From: UBA5109 sp038148435
GTDB lineage: Bacteria; Pseudomonadota; Gammaproteobacteria; Pseudomonadales; Pseudohongiellaceae
Reading direction: 5' to 3'
Assembly (NCBI GenBank): GCA_038148435.1
Contig: JAYQVM010000073.1
Coordinates: 1-8,343 of the forward strand
DNA: 8,343 nt
A program made the translations under genes and the position numbers. Below the pieces are notes generated by a model. It saw only the letters and a program-made list of their open reading frames with translations. It made no database searches and had not been told where the DNA came from. Each line of letters starts with the position of its first letter. Positions within the stretch are counted from its first letter, which is position 1. Of the stretch, positions 1 to 6,159 are shown in pieces.

Positions 1-2147
1 ATCCCTATCTGATGCCGGATTACTGGCAGTTTCCCACGGTTTCCATGGGCCTGGGTCCGATACAGGCAATCTATCAGGCGCATGTGATGAAGTACTTGGA
101 TAACCGTGATCAGGTCAAAAAGGGTGACCGGCAAATCTGGGCATTCCTTGGTGATGGTGAGTGTGATGAACCGGAAAGTCTAGGAGCCATTTCCCTTGCA
201 GGGCGTGAACAGCTGAGTAACCTGAATTTCGTTATTAACTGTAACCTGCAACGTCTGGATGGACCGGTGCGAGGTAATGGAAAAATCATACAGGAACTGG
301 AAGGGATTTTTCGGGGTGCAGGCTGGAACGTGATCAAGGTTGTCTGGGGTCGACACTGGGACCCGCTACTGGCCAAAGATACTGATGGCCTGCTGCAGGC
401 GCGTATGGATGAAGTCGTGGACGGGGAATATCAGACTTATGTCAGTCGCGGTGGGGCTTATACCCGTGAGCATTTCTTCGGCAAGAGTCCGGAACTTTTG
501 AAAATGGTTGAGCATCTGTCGGATGATGATATTATGAAACTCAATCGTGGCGGACACGATCCCTTCAAGATATATGCGGCGTACAAGCAAGCGGTTGAAA
601 CCACTGACCGCCCGACAGTGATTTTAGCAAAAACCGTCAAAGGCTATGCCTTCCCTTCGGTTGAAGGACAAAATCCCGCTCACAATACCAAAAAACTCAA
701 CGAAGACAGTCTGAAACTATTCCGCGACCGTTTTGGTATTCCGATTCCGGATGAAAAGCTCAAGGATGTGCCTTATTACCGGCCTGCAGAAGACAGTCCG
801 GAAATGCAGTACATGCGCAAAAGCCGTGAGGCTCTTGGTGGCGTGGTGCCCCAGCGTCGTGCACATAGCAGTAAACTGGAAACCCCGGAACTCAGTGAAT
901 TTGCCAGCATTACGTCCGGCAGTGGGGACCGCGAAATATCAACCACTATGGCCTTCGTGCGACTCATATCCGCATTACTTAAAGATAAAAAAGTTGGCAG
1001 GAATATTGTTCCCATCGTGCCCGATGAAGCACGTACCTTCGGAATGGAAGGCCTGTTTCGTCAGGTCGGCATCTATGCTGCTAAGGGGCAGCTCTATGAT
1101 CCGGCAGATTCCGGACAAGTGATGTATTATCGTGAAGATATTCAGGGCCAGATTCTGGAAGAGGGGATCAACGAAGCCGGTGCGGTTTCATCCTGGCTGG
1201 CGGCTGCTACCTCCTACAGCGTCAATAATTACCCGCTCATACCTTTTTATATTTATTACTCGATGTTTGGCTTCCAGCGTATCGGTGATCTTTGCTGGGC
1301 AGCCGGGGACCTTCAGGCACGAGGCTTCCTGATCGGCGGTACGGCCGGCAGAACCACACTGAATGGCGAAGGCCTGCAGCACCAGGATGGACACAGCCAT
1401 ATTATGGCTAATACTATTCCCAATTGCGTGACCTATGATCCAACCTTTGCCTATGAACTGGCAGTAATCATCCAGCATGGTATGAAACGCATGTATCAGG
1501 ATGATGAAAGTGTGTTTTATTACATCACCACCATGAATGAAAACTATATACAGCCTGACATGCCCAAAGGCTGTGAAGAAGGCATTATTCGAGGCATGTA
1601 TCTGCTGGAAGATGGCGAGTCTAAAGCCTATAAAGTAACGGCCAAGGATAAGCTGCGGGTTCGCCTGATGGGCAGTGGCACGATATTGCGCGAAGTGCGT
1701 GAGGCTGCTGAAATTTTGCGTAAGGAATACAAGGTGACCGTGGATGTCTGGAGTACTCCTAGCATGAATGAGCTGGCGCGAGACGGGCAGGCTGCAGAGC
1801 GCTGGAACATGATGCACCCAGAAGGTCAACCTAGGCTTTCCTATGTTGCAAAGTGTCTTGGTGACAGCAAGGATCCGGTCATCGTATCAACCGACTATAT
1901 GAAACTCTATGGCGAGCAGATCAGGCCATTTGTGCCGGCGCCCTTCAAAGTGTTGGGCACTGACGGATTCGGTCGCAGTGATGGACGTCAGAAACTGCGA
2001 CACTTCTTTGAAGTGGATCGTTTCTATATTGTTTTGGCAGCTCTTACAGAGTTGGCAAAAACCGGCAATTTAGAGAGGTCTGTAGTTAGTAAGGCCATGG
2101 AAAAAATGAAGCTGGACCCGGAAAAAGTCAATCCGCTAAAAGCATAG
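1..2147 (+). CDS. aceE: Pyruvate dehydrogenase E1 component, homodimeric type (5' end outside window)
   Basis: Thiamine-diphosphate enzyme that decarboxylates pyruvate and reductively acetylates the lipoyl groups of AceF in the cytoplasmic pyruvate dehydrogenase complex. The frame is already open at base 3 (Pro-Tyr-Leu before the Met codon at 12), and the family's MPxxWQFPTVSMGLGP segment starts there. About 714 of the roughly 890 residues usual for the family are present, so the Met at 12 is internal. Visible landmarks: the ThDP/Mg motif GDGE at 150-161, ending in the NCNLQRLDG segment; an active-site-loop His in AHNTKK (codon 681-683); the EEGINE segment with its Glu at 1173-1175; and the GLQHQDGHSH segment near 1371-1400. 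The C-terminus ends DPEKVNPLKA, as in the E. coli protein. No frameshift is seen. aceF starts 21 bases downstream, so the two are surely one operon. Its promoter is outside the window. Confidence 0.97.
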   Translation, partial: PYLMPDYWQFPTVSMGLGPIQAIYQAHVMKYLDNRDQVKKGDRQIWAFLGDGECDEPESLGAISLAGREQLSNLNFVINCNLQRLDGPVRGNGKIIQELEGIFRGAGWNVIKVVWGRHWDPLLAKDTDGLLQARMDEVVDGEYQTYVSRGGAYTREHFFGKSPELLKMVEHLSDDDIMKLNRGGHDPFKIYAAYKQAVETTDRPTVILAKTVKGYAFPSVEGQNPAHNTKKLNEDSLKLFRDRFGIPIPDEKLKDVPYYRPAEDSPEMQYMRKSREALGGVVPQRRAHSSKLETPELSEFASITSGSGDREISTTMAFVRLISALLKDKKVGRNIVPIVPDEARTFGMEGLFRQVGIYAAKGQLYDPADSGQVMYYREDIQGQILEEGINEAGAVSSWLAAATSYSVNNYPLIPFYIYYSMFGFQRIGDLCWAAGDLQARGFLIGGTAGRTTLNGEGLQHQDGHSHIMANTIPNCVTYDPTFAYELAVIIQHGMKRMYQDDESVFYYITTMNENYIQPDMPKGCEEGIIRGMYLLEDGESKAYKVTAKDKLRVRLMGSGTILREVREAAEILRKEYKVTVDVWSTPSMNELARDGQAAERWNMMHPEGQPRLSYVAKCLGDSKDPVIVSTDYMKLYGEQIRPFVPAPFKVLGTDGFGRSDGRQKLRHFFEVDRFYIVLAALTELAKTGNLERSVVSKAMEKMKLDPEKVNPLKA

Positions 2148-2154
2148 CTAACAT

Positions 2155-2159
2155 AGGAG
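2155..2159 (+). promoter_or_regulatory. Ribosome binding site of aceF, supports GTG start
   Basis: AGGAG lies nine bases before GTG 2169. It settles the choice of a GTG start, since no ATG in frame gives the conserved lipoyl-domain N-terminus. Confidence 0.8.
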
Positions 2160-2168
2160 CAAAAGGCA

Positions 2169-3812
2169 GTGGCCCTGGAAAAATTAACAATTCCTGATTT
2201 GGGTGATTCGCAAGATGTCGAAGTCATTGAGGTTTTGGTATCGGCAGGTGATGAGGTTCAGGAAAATGATTCCCTGCTGACCCTGGAAACCGACAAGGCA
2301 GCCATGGAAATTCCGTCCAGCTGTGCCGGTATCGTAAAGGAAGTGCTTCTAAAAGTTGGTGATACCGTCAATCAGGGTGATGAATTCATTGTGCTCGAGG
2401 CTGTTAGCAATAGTGCGACTTCGGCGAGCCAGGATGATAGGCCAGCCGAAGCGGAAGTCCAGGAACAGGAGTCTGAACCTGAAGTAGCAGTTTCTGCGGC
2501 AGGTACTACGGATGAACAGCCAGTAGCTGCGGCTGCTGAAATTGTGGAGATCCAGGTGCCTGATCTGGGCACTGATGATGCCGTCGAAATTATTGATATT
2601 CTGGTAACAGCTGGTGATCAGGTGAATACAGATGATGGCCTGCTGACGCTAGAGACCGACAAGGCCACCATGGATGTGCCTGCCCCGTTTGCCGGCAAGA
2701 TTACAGAACTCAAGGTCAAGGTGGGTGACAAGGTCAATACAGGTTCGGTCATCATGCTTGCTCAGACACTGGCGGGCAGCGCGCCAGTCAAAACACAGAA
2801 AAACACCGAACCTGCTCCATCGGCTGCCAGTCCGGCATCAGCCGAAAAGCCAGCGGCAGCAAGCTCAAGTACAGCGCCGACACCTGTTATAACACCGGCA
2901 TCCCAGGCAGATGTCTACGCCGGTCCGTCAGTCAGAAAACTGGCCAGGGAACTGGGTGTGGACCTGGCTCAGGTCAGTGGCAGCGGCACAAAAAACCGTA
3001 TTGTCAAAGAGGATGTTAACGCCTTTGTGAAAAACGTCATGCAAAATGGAGGTGCTGCGGTAAGTGGTGGTGCTTTTGCCTTGCCGGTCATCAAAGATAT
3101 CGATTTCTCTCAGTTTGGTGATATTCAAGAAGTCGAGATGAGCAAGTTGCATCAGGTGACTGCGCGTAACATGGCCCAGAACTGGTTAACCGTTCCGCAT
3201 GTCACTCAGTTTGAAGAAGTGGATGTGACTGAACTCGAAGATTTTCGGGCGGCACAACAGGCGCAGGCTGAGAAGAAGGGCATCAAGCTGTCACCATTGC
3301 CATTTATCGTCAAGGCCTGTGCGCTGGCGCTGGCTGAATTTCCCCAATTTAACGTGTCCATGCACTCTTCCGGTACAAAACTGATTCAGAAAAAATATAT
3401 TCATATCGGGGTTGCGGTAGCAACGCCGGAAGGCCTGATGGTGCCAGTAGTCCGTGATGCCGATAAAAAGTCGGTCTGGGAAATTGCTGAGGAAATTCTG
3501 CAGCTCAGTGAGCTGGCCAAAGCGCGCAAGCTCACCAAGGAACATATGTCAGGGGGCTGTTTTACCGTCTCCAGTCTGGGCAATCTTGGTGGCGTCGGAT
3601 TTACGCCTATTGTTAATTCACCGGAAGTTGCCATTCTCGGGGTCTCCAAGACCACGTTAAAACCACTGTGGATGAATGGCGAATTCAAACCGCGCAAGAT
3701 GCTGCCGTTCTCGCTGTCTTACGATCACCGTGCCGTCAATGGCATGGATGGCGGCATGTTCTGTCAGTATTTGAATGGGCTGCTGAGCGATATCCGTCGC
3801 ATGGTTTTATAG
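2169..3812 (+). CDS. aceF: Pyruvate dehydrogenase E2, dihydrolipoamide acetyltransferase
   Basis: Core of the pyruvate dehydrogenase complex; passes the acetyl group from lipoyl-lysine to CoA. The start is GTG at 2169: it is preceded by AGGAG (2155-2159) at 9 bases and gives the expected N-terminus MALEKLTIPDLG. Domain order in 547 residues: lipoyl domain 1 (about 3-78; modified Lys43 in ETDKAAME), an acidic Ala/Glu-rich linker, lipoyl domain 2 (about 125-200; Lys165 in ETDKATMD), an Ala/Pro/Ser linker (203-248), a peripheral-subunit-binding domain (about 250-287, PSVRKLARELGV), and the acetyltransferase domain (about 310-547). Catalytic His520 lies in the DHRAVNG motif. Asn stands at the position that is Asp in E. 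coli; Azotobacter-type E2p also has Asn there. E. coli has three lipoyl domains, this one two. No lpd gene follows. Confidence 0.97.
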   Translation: MALEKLTIPDLGDSQDVEVIEVLVSAGDEVQENDSLLTLETDKAAMEIPSSCAGIVKEVLLKVGDTVNQGDEFIVLEAVSNSATSASQDDRPAEAEVQEQESEPEVAVSAAGTTDEQPVAAAAEIVEIQVPDLGTDDAVEIIDILVTAGDQVNTDDGLLTLETDKATMDVPAPFAGKITELKVKVGDKVNTGSVIMLAQTLAGSAPVKTQKNTEPAPSAASPASAEKPAAASSSTAPTPVITPASQADVYAGPSVRKLARELGVDLAQVSGSGTKNRIVKEDVNAFVKNVMQNGGAAVSGGAFALPVIKDIDFSQFGDIQEVEMSKLHQVTARNMAQNWLTVPHVTQFEEVDVTELEDFRAAQQAQAEKKGIKLSPLPFIVKACALALAEFPQFNVSMHSSGTKLIQKKYIHIGVAVATPEGLMVPVVRDADKKSVWEIAEEILQLSELAKARKLTKEHMSGGCFTVSSLGNLGGVGFTPIVNSPEVAILGVSKTTLKPLWMNGEFKPRKMLPFSLSYDHRAVNGMDGGMFCQYLNGLLSDIRRMVL

Positions 3813-3896
3813 CCATTACGCTTGCGAATTAATCGTGAATGCGCCTATCAAGCCGCTCACTTATTGTTAACTAAGTTCCCTGCTTGAATCTGCACT

Positions 3897-3927
3897 TAGC
3901 CTCGACCTTGCTGCGTGCTTGAGGCTA
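3897..3927 (+). repeat. Stem-loop downstream of aceF
   Basis: TAGCCTC at 3897-3903 is matched exactly by GAGGCTA at 3921-3927. A G-T and an A-T pair extend the stem inward to nine pairs, with a 13-base loop. No T run follows on either strand, so it is not a classical terminator. It might stabilise the 3' end of the aceEF mRNA; that is inference. Confidence 0.4.
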
Positions 3928-3986
3928 TAAAATGATAGATGATCAGCCTTATGCTCAAAGCCAGTGGTGAACCGGCCGATAGATAA

Positions 3987-4100
3987 AATTCTAGGATATG
4001 CCTGGACAAGACTCGCAAACAGTTTTATCGCAAGGACAACATAAGCCTTTCTAATTACCCCAAGACAGGCAGCGAATTCTTCCCCATGCACTCAGACTGA
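3987..4100 (+). pseudogene. Possible 3' remnant of an acetyltransferase-like gene
   Basis: A 37-codon open stretch with no plausible start codon, beginning right after an in-frame TAA (3984-3986) and ending at TGA 4098-4100. The translation is protein-like: LDKTRKQFYRKDN, then SNYPKTGSEFFPMHSD. The spacing FY-(R/K)...YP...FFPM resembles the C-terminal strand region of GNAT acetyltransferases, including the ARPFYERFGY...YPPG...RFFM end of the GNAT encoded at 4850-5272 in this same window. I read it as the tail of a decayed gene whose 5' part has been lost or frameshifted. The match is by eye and short, so chance is a real alternative. Confidence 0.3.
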
Positions 4101-4114
4101 ATAATTATTCTTGA

Positions 4115-4303
4115 CTTGACGATGCTCATAAGCTTGAGCCAATATCGCTTAAGAATGATTTTGAACAGTGTGAATTACTCAGGGAACCACTGAGATGCTC
4201 TTTTGCTTTGCTGAACTTTGGCTCGAAGCCGGCATGGTTTGAGGCGGCAGTGACGAGTCCCCCAGCGCCGAATGCCATTGAAACGATGGGCAAAGACAAA
4301 TGA
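4115..4303 (+). pseudogene. 62-codon coding-like open stretch without a start, unknown family
   Basis: Open from just after an in-frame TGA (4112-4114) to TGA 4301-4303, ending 38 bases before yajQ. It has no ATG before codon 58, no usable early start and no ribosome binding site. The translation looks protein-like (DDAHKLEPISLKND at the start, then LLNFGSKPAWFEAAVTSPP, with an IETMGKDK end). I do not recognise the family. It could be a truncated gene end, a dispersed repeat that happens to read open, or chance. The reverse strand is also open here, which weakens the coding argument. Confidence 0.25.
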
Positions 4304-4312
4304 TTAATTCCC

Positions 4313-4332
4313 CTAAAAACAGCTAAAAACAG
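4313..4332 (+). repeat. Tandem 10-base repeat before yajQ
   Basis: CTAAAAACAG occurs twice, back to back (4313-4322 and 4323-4332). The final AG of the second copy begins the yajQ ribosome binding site AGGAAG (4331-4336). Confidence 0.7.
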
Positions 4333-4341
4333 GAAGCAACT

Positions 4342-4824
4342 ATGCCAACGTTTGACGTAGTCTCTGAAGTGGATATGCACGAACTTACCAATGCGGTCGA
4401 TCAGGCTCAGCGTGAAATTAGCAATCGCTTCGATTTCAAGGGAGTGGATGCTTCCTTCGAGTTAACGGACAGCGAGATTACCATCACTGCCGAAGTGGAT
4501 TTTCAGACACAGCAGATGCTCGACATTTTGCGCAACAAGCTGGCCAGTCGTCAGCTTGATCAGAAATGTCTGAAGCTGGGTGATGTGGAAATCTCTGGTC
4601 AGCGAGCCATTCTCAAAGCACAGGTACAGCAGGGCATTGAGTCAGAGACGGCTCGCAAGATTGTCAAAAAAGTCAAAGACCTGAAAATGAAGGTGCAGAT
4701 TGCCATACAGGGTGACAAGCTGCGAGTCACCGGCAAAAAGCGTGATGATCTGCAAGAGGTTATCGGCGTGCTCAGGGAAGACAACTGGGGGCTGCCCTTG
4801 CAGTTCAATAATTTCAGGGACTGA
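4342..4824 (+). CDS. yajQ: YajQ-family nucleotide-binding protein (DUF520)
   Basis: Small cytoplasmic protein of 160 residues, near the 163 of E. coli YajQ. Family landmarks are plain: the N-terminus MPTFDVVSEVDMHEL, the NRFDFKG segment (about 28-34), the QGIES segment in the middle (about 97-101), IQGDKLRVTGKKRDDLQ (about 122-138), and the C-terminal FNNFRD. The family has two ferredoxin-like domains and binds nucleotides; a Xanthomonas member has been reported as a c-di-GMP effector that modulates transcription. Whether this copy binds c-di-GMP cannot be told here. The ATG start follows AGGAAG at five bases. A GNAT gene follows after 25 bases and is probably co-transcribed. No clear promoter is visible in the upstream gap. 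Confidence 0.95.
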   Translation: MPTFDVVSEVDMHELTNAVDQAQREISNRFDFKGVDASFELTDSEITITAEVDFQTQQMLDILRNKLASRQLDQKCLKLGDVEISGQRAILKAQVQQGIESETARKIVKKVKDLKMKVQIAIQGDKLRVTGKKRDDLQEVIGVLREDNWGLPLQFNNFRD

Positions 4825-4843
4825 TCCTATCCTGATCTAGGAT
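4824..4843 (+). promoter_or_regulatory. Inverted repeat covering the acetyltransferase ribosome binding site
   Basis: ATCCT occurs twice in tandem (4824-4828, 4829-4833) and AGGAT once (4839-4843). Either ATCCT can pair with AGGAT, which contains the ribosome binding site AGGA. A five-pair stem is weak, so a translational control role is only a possibility. Confidence 0.3.
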
Positions 4844-4849
4844 TTGCAG

Positions 4850-5272
4850 ATGGCAATCATACAGGTCGAAAGCCTTCTGATTGACACTGAATTGCAGTTA
4901 GTGAAGGATGGTATGCGCCGTTATACAGAGCAGCAGCATGCCTGGGGTGGCTACAGGCCAATGACAATCACCCTGCGTGATGAAAAGCAAAACCTGCTAG
5001 GTGCGGCACTTGGTGAAGGCGGAAGGGGCTGGTTAAAAATCGCGATCATCTGGGTTCAGGAAAATCATCGTGGTCAAGGATACGGAACGCAACTCCTGCA
5101 AGTCATGGAGGCGGAAGCTGTAAAGCAGACTTGTCGTCATGCCTATCTGGATACCTTCAGTTACCAGGCCAGGCCTTTCTATGAACGATTTGGTTATGAA
5201 GTATTTGGCACACTGGAAGATTACCCGCCGGGTCATACGCGTTTTTTCATGCGCAAAACACTGCAGCCCTGA
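4850..5272 (+). CDS. GNAT-family N-acetyltransferase
   Basis: Predicted soluble acetyl-CoA-dependent N-acetyltransferase of 140 residues; substrate unknown. The acetyl-CoA pyrophosphate loop is clear as R74-G-Q-G-Y-G79 within NHRGQGYGTQLL, preceded by the strand LKIAIIWV (62-69). The C-terminal ARPFYERFGYE (107-117) carries the usual Tyr111 (candidate general acid), and the protein ends RFFMRKTLQP. A TTG at 4844 would add two residues, but the AGGA at 4839-4842 is one base from TTG and seven from ATG 4850, so ATG is chosen. The ribosome site lies in a small inverted repeat. The gene sits 25 bases after yajQ, probably in the same transcript. GNATs modify small molecules, protein N-termini or tRNA-linked substrates; nothing here narrows the choice. 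Confidence 0.88.
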   Translation: MAIIQVESLLIDTELQLVKDGMRRYTEQQHAWGGYRPMTITLRDEKQNLLGAALGEGGRGWLKIAIIWVQENHRGQGYGTQLLQVMEAEAVKQTCRHAYLDTFSYQARPFYERFGYEVFGTLEDYPPGHTRFFMRKTLQP

Positions 5273-5311
5273 AAGACCAGCCGGAAGCACTGAACCAGTT
5301 TAACTACTGTT

Positions 5312-5330
5312 TGCACCGGCAACTGGTGCA
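5312..5330 (+). repeat. Stem-loop after the acetyltransferase gene, possible weak terminator
   Basis: TGCACC (5312-5317) and GGTGCA (5325-5330) pair exactly. A G-T and a G-C pair extend the stem to eight, with a three-base loop. The bases after it are AT-rich but not a T run, so at best this is a weak terminator or an mRNA 3' end structure. Confidence 0.4.
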
Positions 5331-5358
5331 TAACAATATAAATATTCCCAGGACTGCC

Positions 5359-5481
5359 ATGGTGCTAAAGAAATTCGCTATTCGCCCCTGTTTTATCGGT
5401 GCCTGCGCAGTCTGAAAAGAGGCCGAAGTGCTGCTGTAGGTAGTGCTGACGCTGGGTGAGCAACTGGAAAAAGCCGACTAG
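5359..5481 (+). pseudogene. Broken short reading frame, unknown
   Basis: ATG 5359, with AGGA (5350-5353) five bases upstream, opens an 18-codon frame (MVLKKFAIRPCFIGACAV) that stops at TGA 5413. The same frame then reads KEAEVLL, stops at TAG 5437, and reads VVLTLGEQLEKAD to TAG 5479. Two stops inside an otherwise protein-like frame suggest a decayed small gene, but the stretch is too short to name or to exclude chance. An intact 18-residue peptide is the other possibility. Confidence 0.2.
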
Positions 5482-5518
5482 ACAGACTGACGGGTTTATA
5501 TCATGCTGGCCTTTATCT

Positions 5519-5546
5519 TTGTAAATTTGCCCCCATTACTTATAAA
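5519..5546 (+). promoter_or_regulatory. Candidate sigma-70 promoter of fxsA
   Basis: TTGTAA (5519-5524) and TATAAA (5541-5546) are 16 bases apart. Transcription would begin near 5553, about 15 bases before the GTG chosen for fxsA, which fits that start and argues against the TTG at 5553. Confidence 0.4.
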
Positions 5547-5567
5547 TCATGCTTGGTGGAAACACAC

Positions 5568-6062
5568 GTGCGCTTCATTTTTCTGATTTTTATCATTGTC
5601 CCGCTGGTCGAAATGCTACTACTGTTTGAAGTGGCCGAACGCATTGGAGGCTGGTCAACGCTGGGGCTGGTGGTCTTGACGGCGGTTATCGGCATCCAGA
5701 TTCTGAAACAGCAGGGTTTGGCAACTCTAACACGTGCCAACCAGCGTATCGGCAGTGGAGAACTGCCGGCCCAGGAAATGCTGGAAGGACTGTTTCTGGC
5801 CGTGGGTGGGGCTTTTCTGTTGACGCCGGGTTTTATAACAGACTTCCTGGGGTTTGTGTTTCTGATCGGACCCACGCGCCGGCTTCTGGTGCAGTGGCTG
5901 ATTCGGTCCGGCAAGCTGGCCATGTGGCAGGCGGGTTCACGACAGGGTTTCTATTATACAAATCATTCTCAGCGCCCAGGTTCACCTCATAACAGCGGCA
6001 ATATTTATGAGGCTGATTATGATCAGAAGCCTGATGAAAATAATCAGCAGCGTTTGCCTTGA
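5568..6062 (+). CDS. fxsA: FxsA family inner-membrane protein
   Basis: Small integral membrane protein of 164 residues. E. coli FxsA (SuzA) is known for relieving F-plasmid exclusion of phage T7 when overproduced; its normal role is unclear. Hydrophobic segments lie at about 3-20, 30-46 and 74-100. The family hallmark LLTPGFITDFLGF is at 84-96, between the second and third. The tail (about 125-164) is polar, rich in Asn, Gln, Asp and Ser, and presumably cytoplasmic. GTG 5568 gives MRFIFLIF, like the MRWLPF start of E. coli FxsA, and GGTGGAA lies just upstream. TTG 5553 or GTG 5556 would add five or four residues and cannot be excluded. It precedes groESL, an arrangement common in gammaproteobacteria, but the heat-shock promoter lies between them. 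Confidence 0.88.
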   Translation: MRFIFLIFIIVPLVEMLLLFEVAERIGGWSTLGLVVLTAVIGIQILKQQGLATLTRANQRIGSGELPAQEMLEGLFLAVGGAFLLTPGFITDFLGFVFLIGPTRRLLVQWLIRSGKLAMWQAGSRQGFYYTNHSQRPGSPHNSGNIYEADYDQKPDENNQQRLP

Positions 6063-6063
6063 G

Positions 6064-6079
6064 TAAAAAATAAAAAAAA
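6064..6079 (+). promoter_or_regulatory. A-rich tract upstream of the groE promoter, UP-element-like
   Basis: Fourteen of these sixteen bases are A (all but two T's). Counting from the predicted start near 6126, it spans roughly -62 to -47, where the RNA polymerase alpha subunit contacts UP elements. The role is inferred from position and composition. Confidence 0.35.
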
Positions 6080-6090
6080 TCACTTTTTGC

Positions 6091-6119
6091 CATTGAAATT
6101 ACTACAAGCAACCCCATCT
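6091..6119 (+). promoter_or_regulatory. Sigma-32 heat-shock promoter of groESL
   Basis: A -35 element CATTGAAA (6091-6098; consensus CTTGAAA) is followed after 13 bases by CCCCATCT (6112-6119), a full match to the sigma-32 -10 consensus CCCCATNT. Transcription should start near 6126, leaving a leader of about 130 bases before groES. No CIRCE element is present, so HrcA control is unlikely and RpoH control is expected. Confidence 0.85.
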
Positions 6120-6140
6120 AGAGGTTTCAAATCAAGCGCA

Positions 6141-6159
6141 AAAGGATTTTATATCCTTT
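6141..6159 (+). repeat. Perfect 7-base inverted repeat in the groES leader
   Basis: AAAGGAT (6141-6147) and ATCCTTT (6153-6159) flank the five-base centre TTTAT. It begins about 15 bases after the predicted start of transcription, where it could act as an operator or as a hairpin at the 5' end of the mRNA. It does not resemble CIRCE. Confidence 0.5.

Larger units (their letters stand above)
3813..4341. other. Gene-poor gap between aceF and yajQ
   Basis: This gap of 529 bases holds no intact gene I can support. It contains two overlapping short stem-loops (3871-3899 and 3897-3927), a 12-codon frame from ATG 3932 to TGA 3968, a 37-codon coding-like stretch (3987-4100), a 62-codon coding-like stretch (4115-4303), and a 10-base tandem repeat just before yajQ. 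No hairpin followed by a T run is seen, so a factor-independent terminator for aceEF is not evident. Possible promoter hexamers for yajQ (overlapping TTGACT and TTGACG at 4111-4121, AATATC at 4141) have a 19-base spacer and are weak. Reverse-strand frames of 74 and 84 codons also cross this gap; neither resembles a family I know. Confidence 0.7.

Noticed and set aside
1188..1829. 213-codon reverse-strand frame inside aceE
   Set aside because: It lies wholly antisense to the strongly conserved E1 coding sequence, and its translation resembles no family I know. It is a shadow frame.
3717..3737. Asn in place of Asp in the E2 catalytic DHRxxxG motif
   Set aside because: Asn at this position is normal in Azotobacter-type E2p, so it is no sign of an inactive enzyme.
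4111..4146. Overlapping TTGACT/TTGACG with AATATC as a yajQ promoter
   Set aside because: The 19-base spacer and weak -10 make it unconvincing, and it lies within the coding-like stretch 4115-4303.
4278..4313. TTGAAA followed by CCCC before yajQ, resembling a heat-shock promoter
   Set aside because: The spacer is 26 bases, far outside the 11-16 accepted, and the -10 lacks the ATNT part.
4126..4380. 84-codon reverse-strand frame overlapping the yajQ start
   Set aside because: It overlaps the conserved yajQ N-terminus and has no recognisable domain. It was kept only as a caution about the coding-like + strand stretch in the same place.
4844..4849. TTG start two codons upstream for the acetyltransferase
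   Set aside because: The ribosome site AGGA would be only one base away. ATG 4850 has the proper seven-base spacing.
5531..5538. Sigma-32-like CCCCATTA before fxsA
   Set aside because: No TTGAAA-like -35 lies at 11-16 bases upstream; CTTTATC is a poor match. The sigma-70 pair at 5519-5546 explains the region better.
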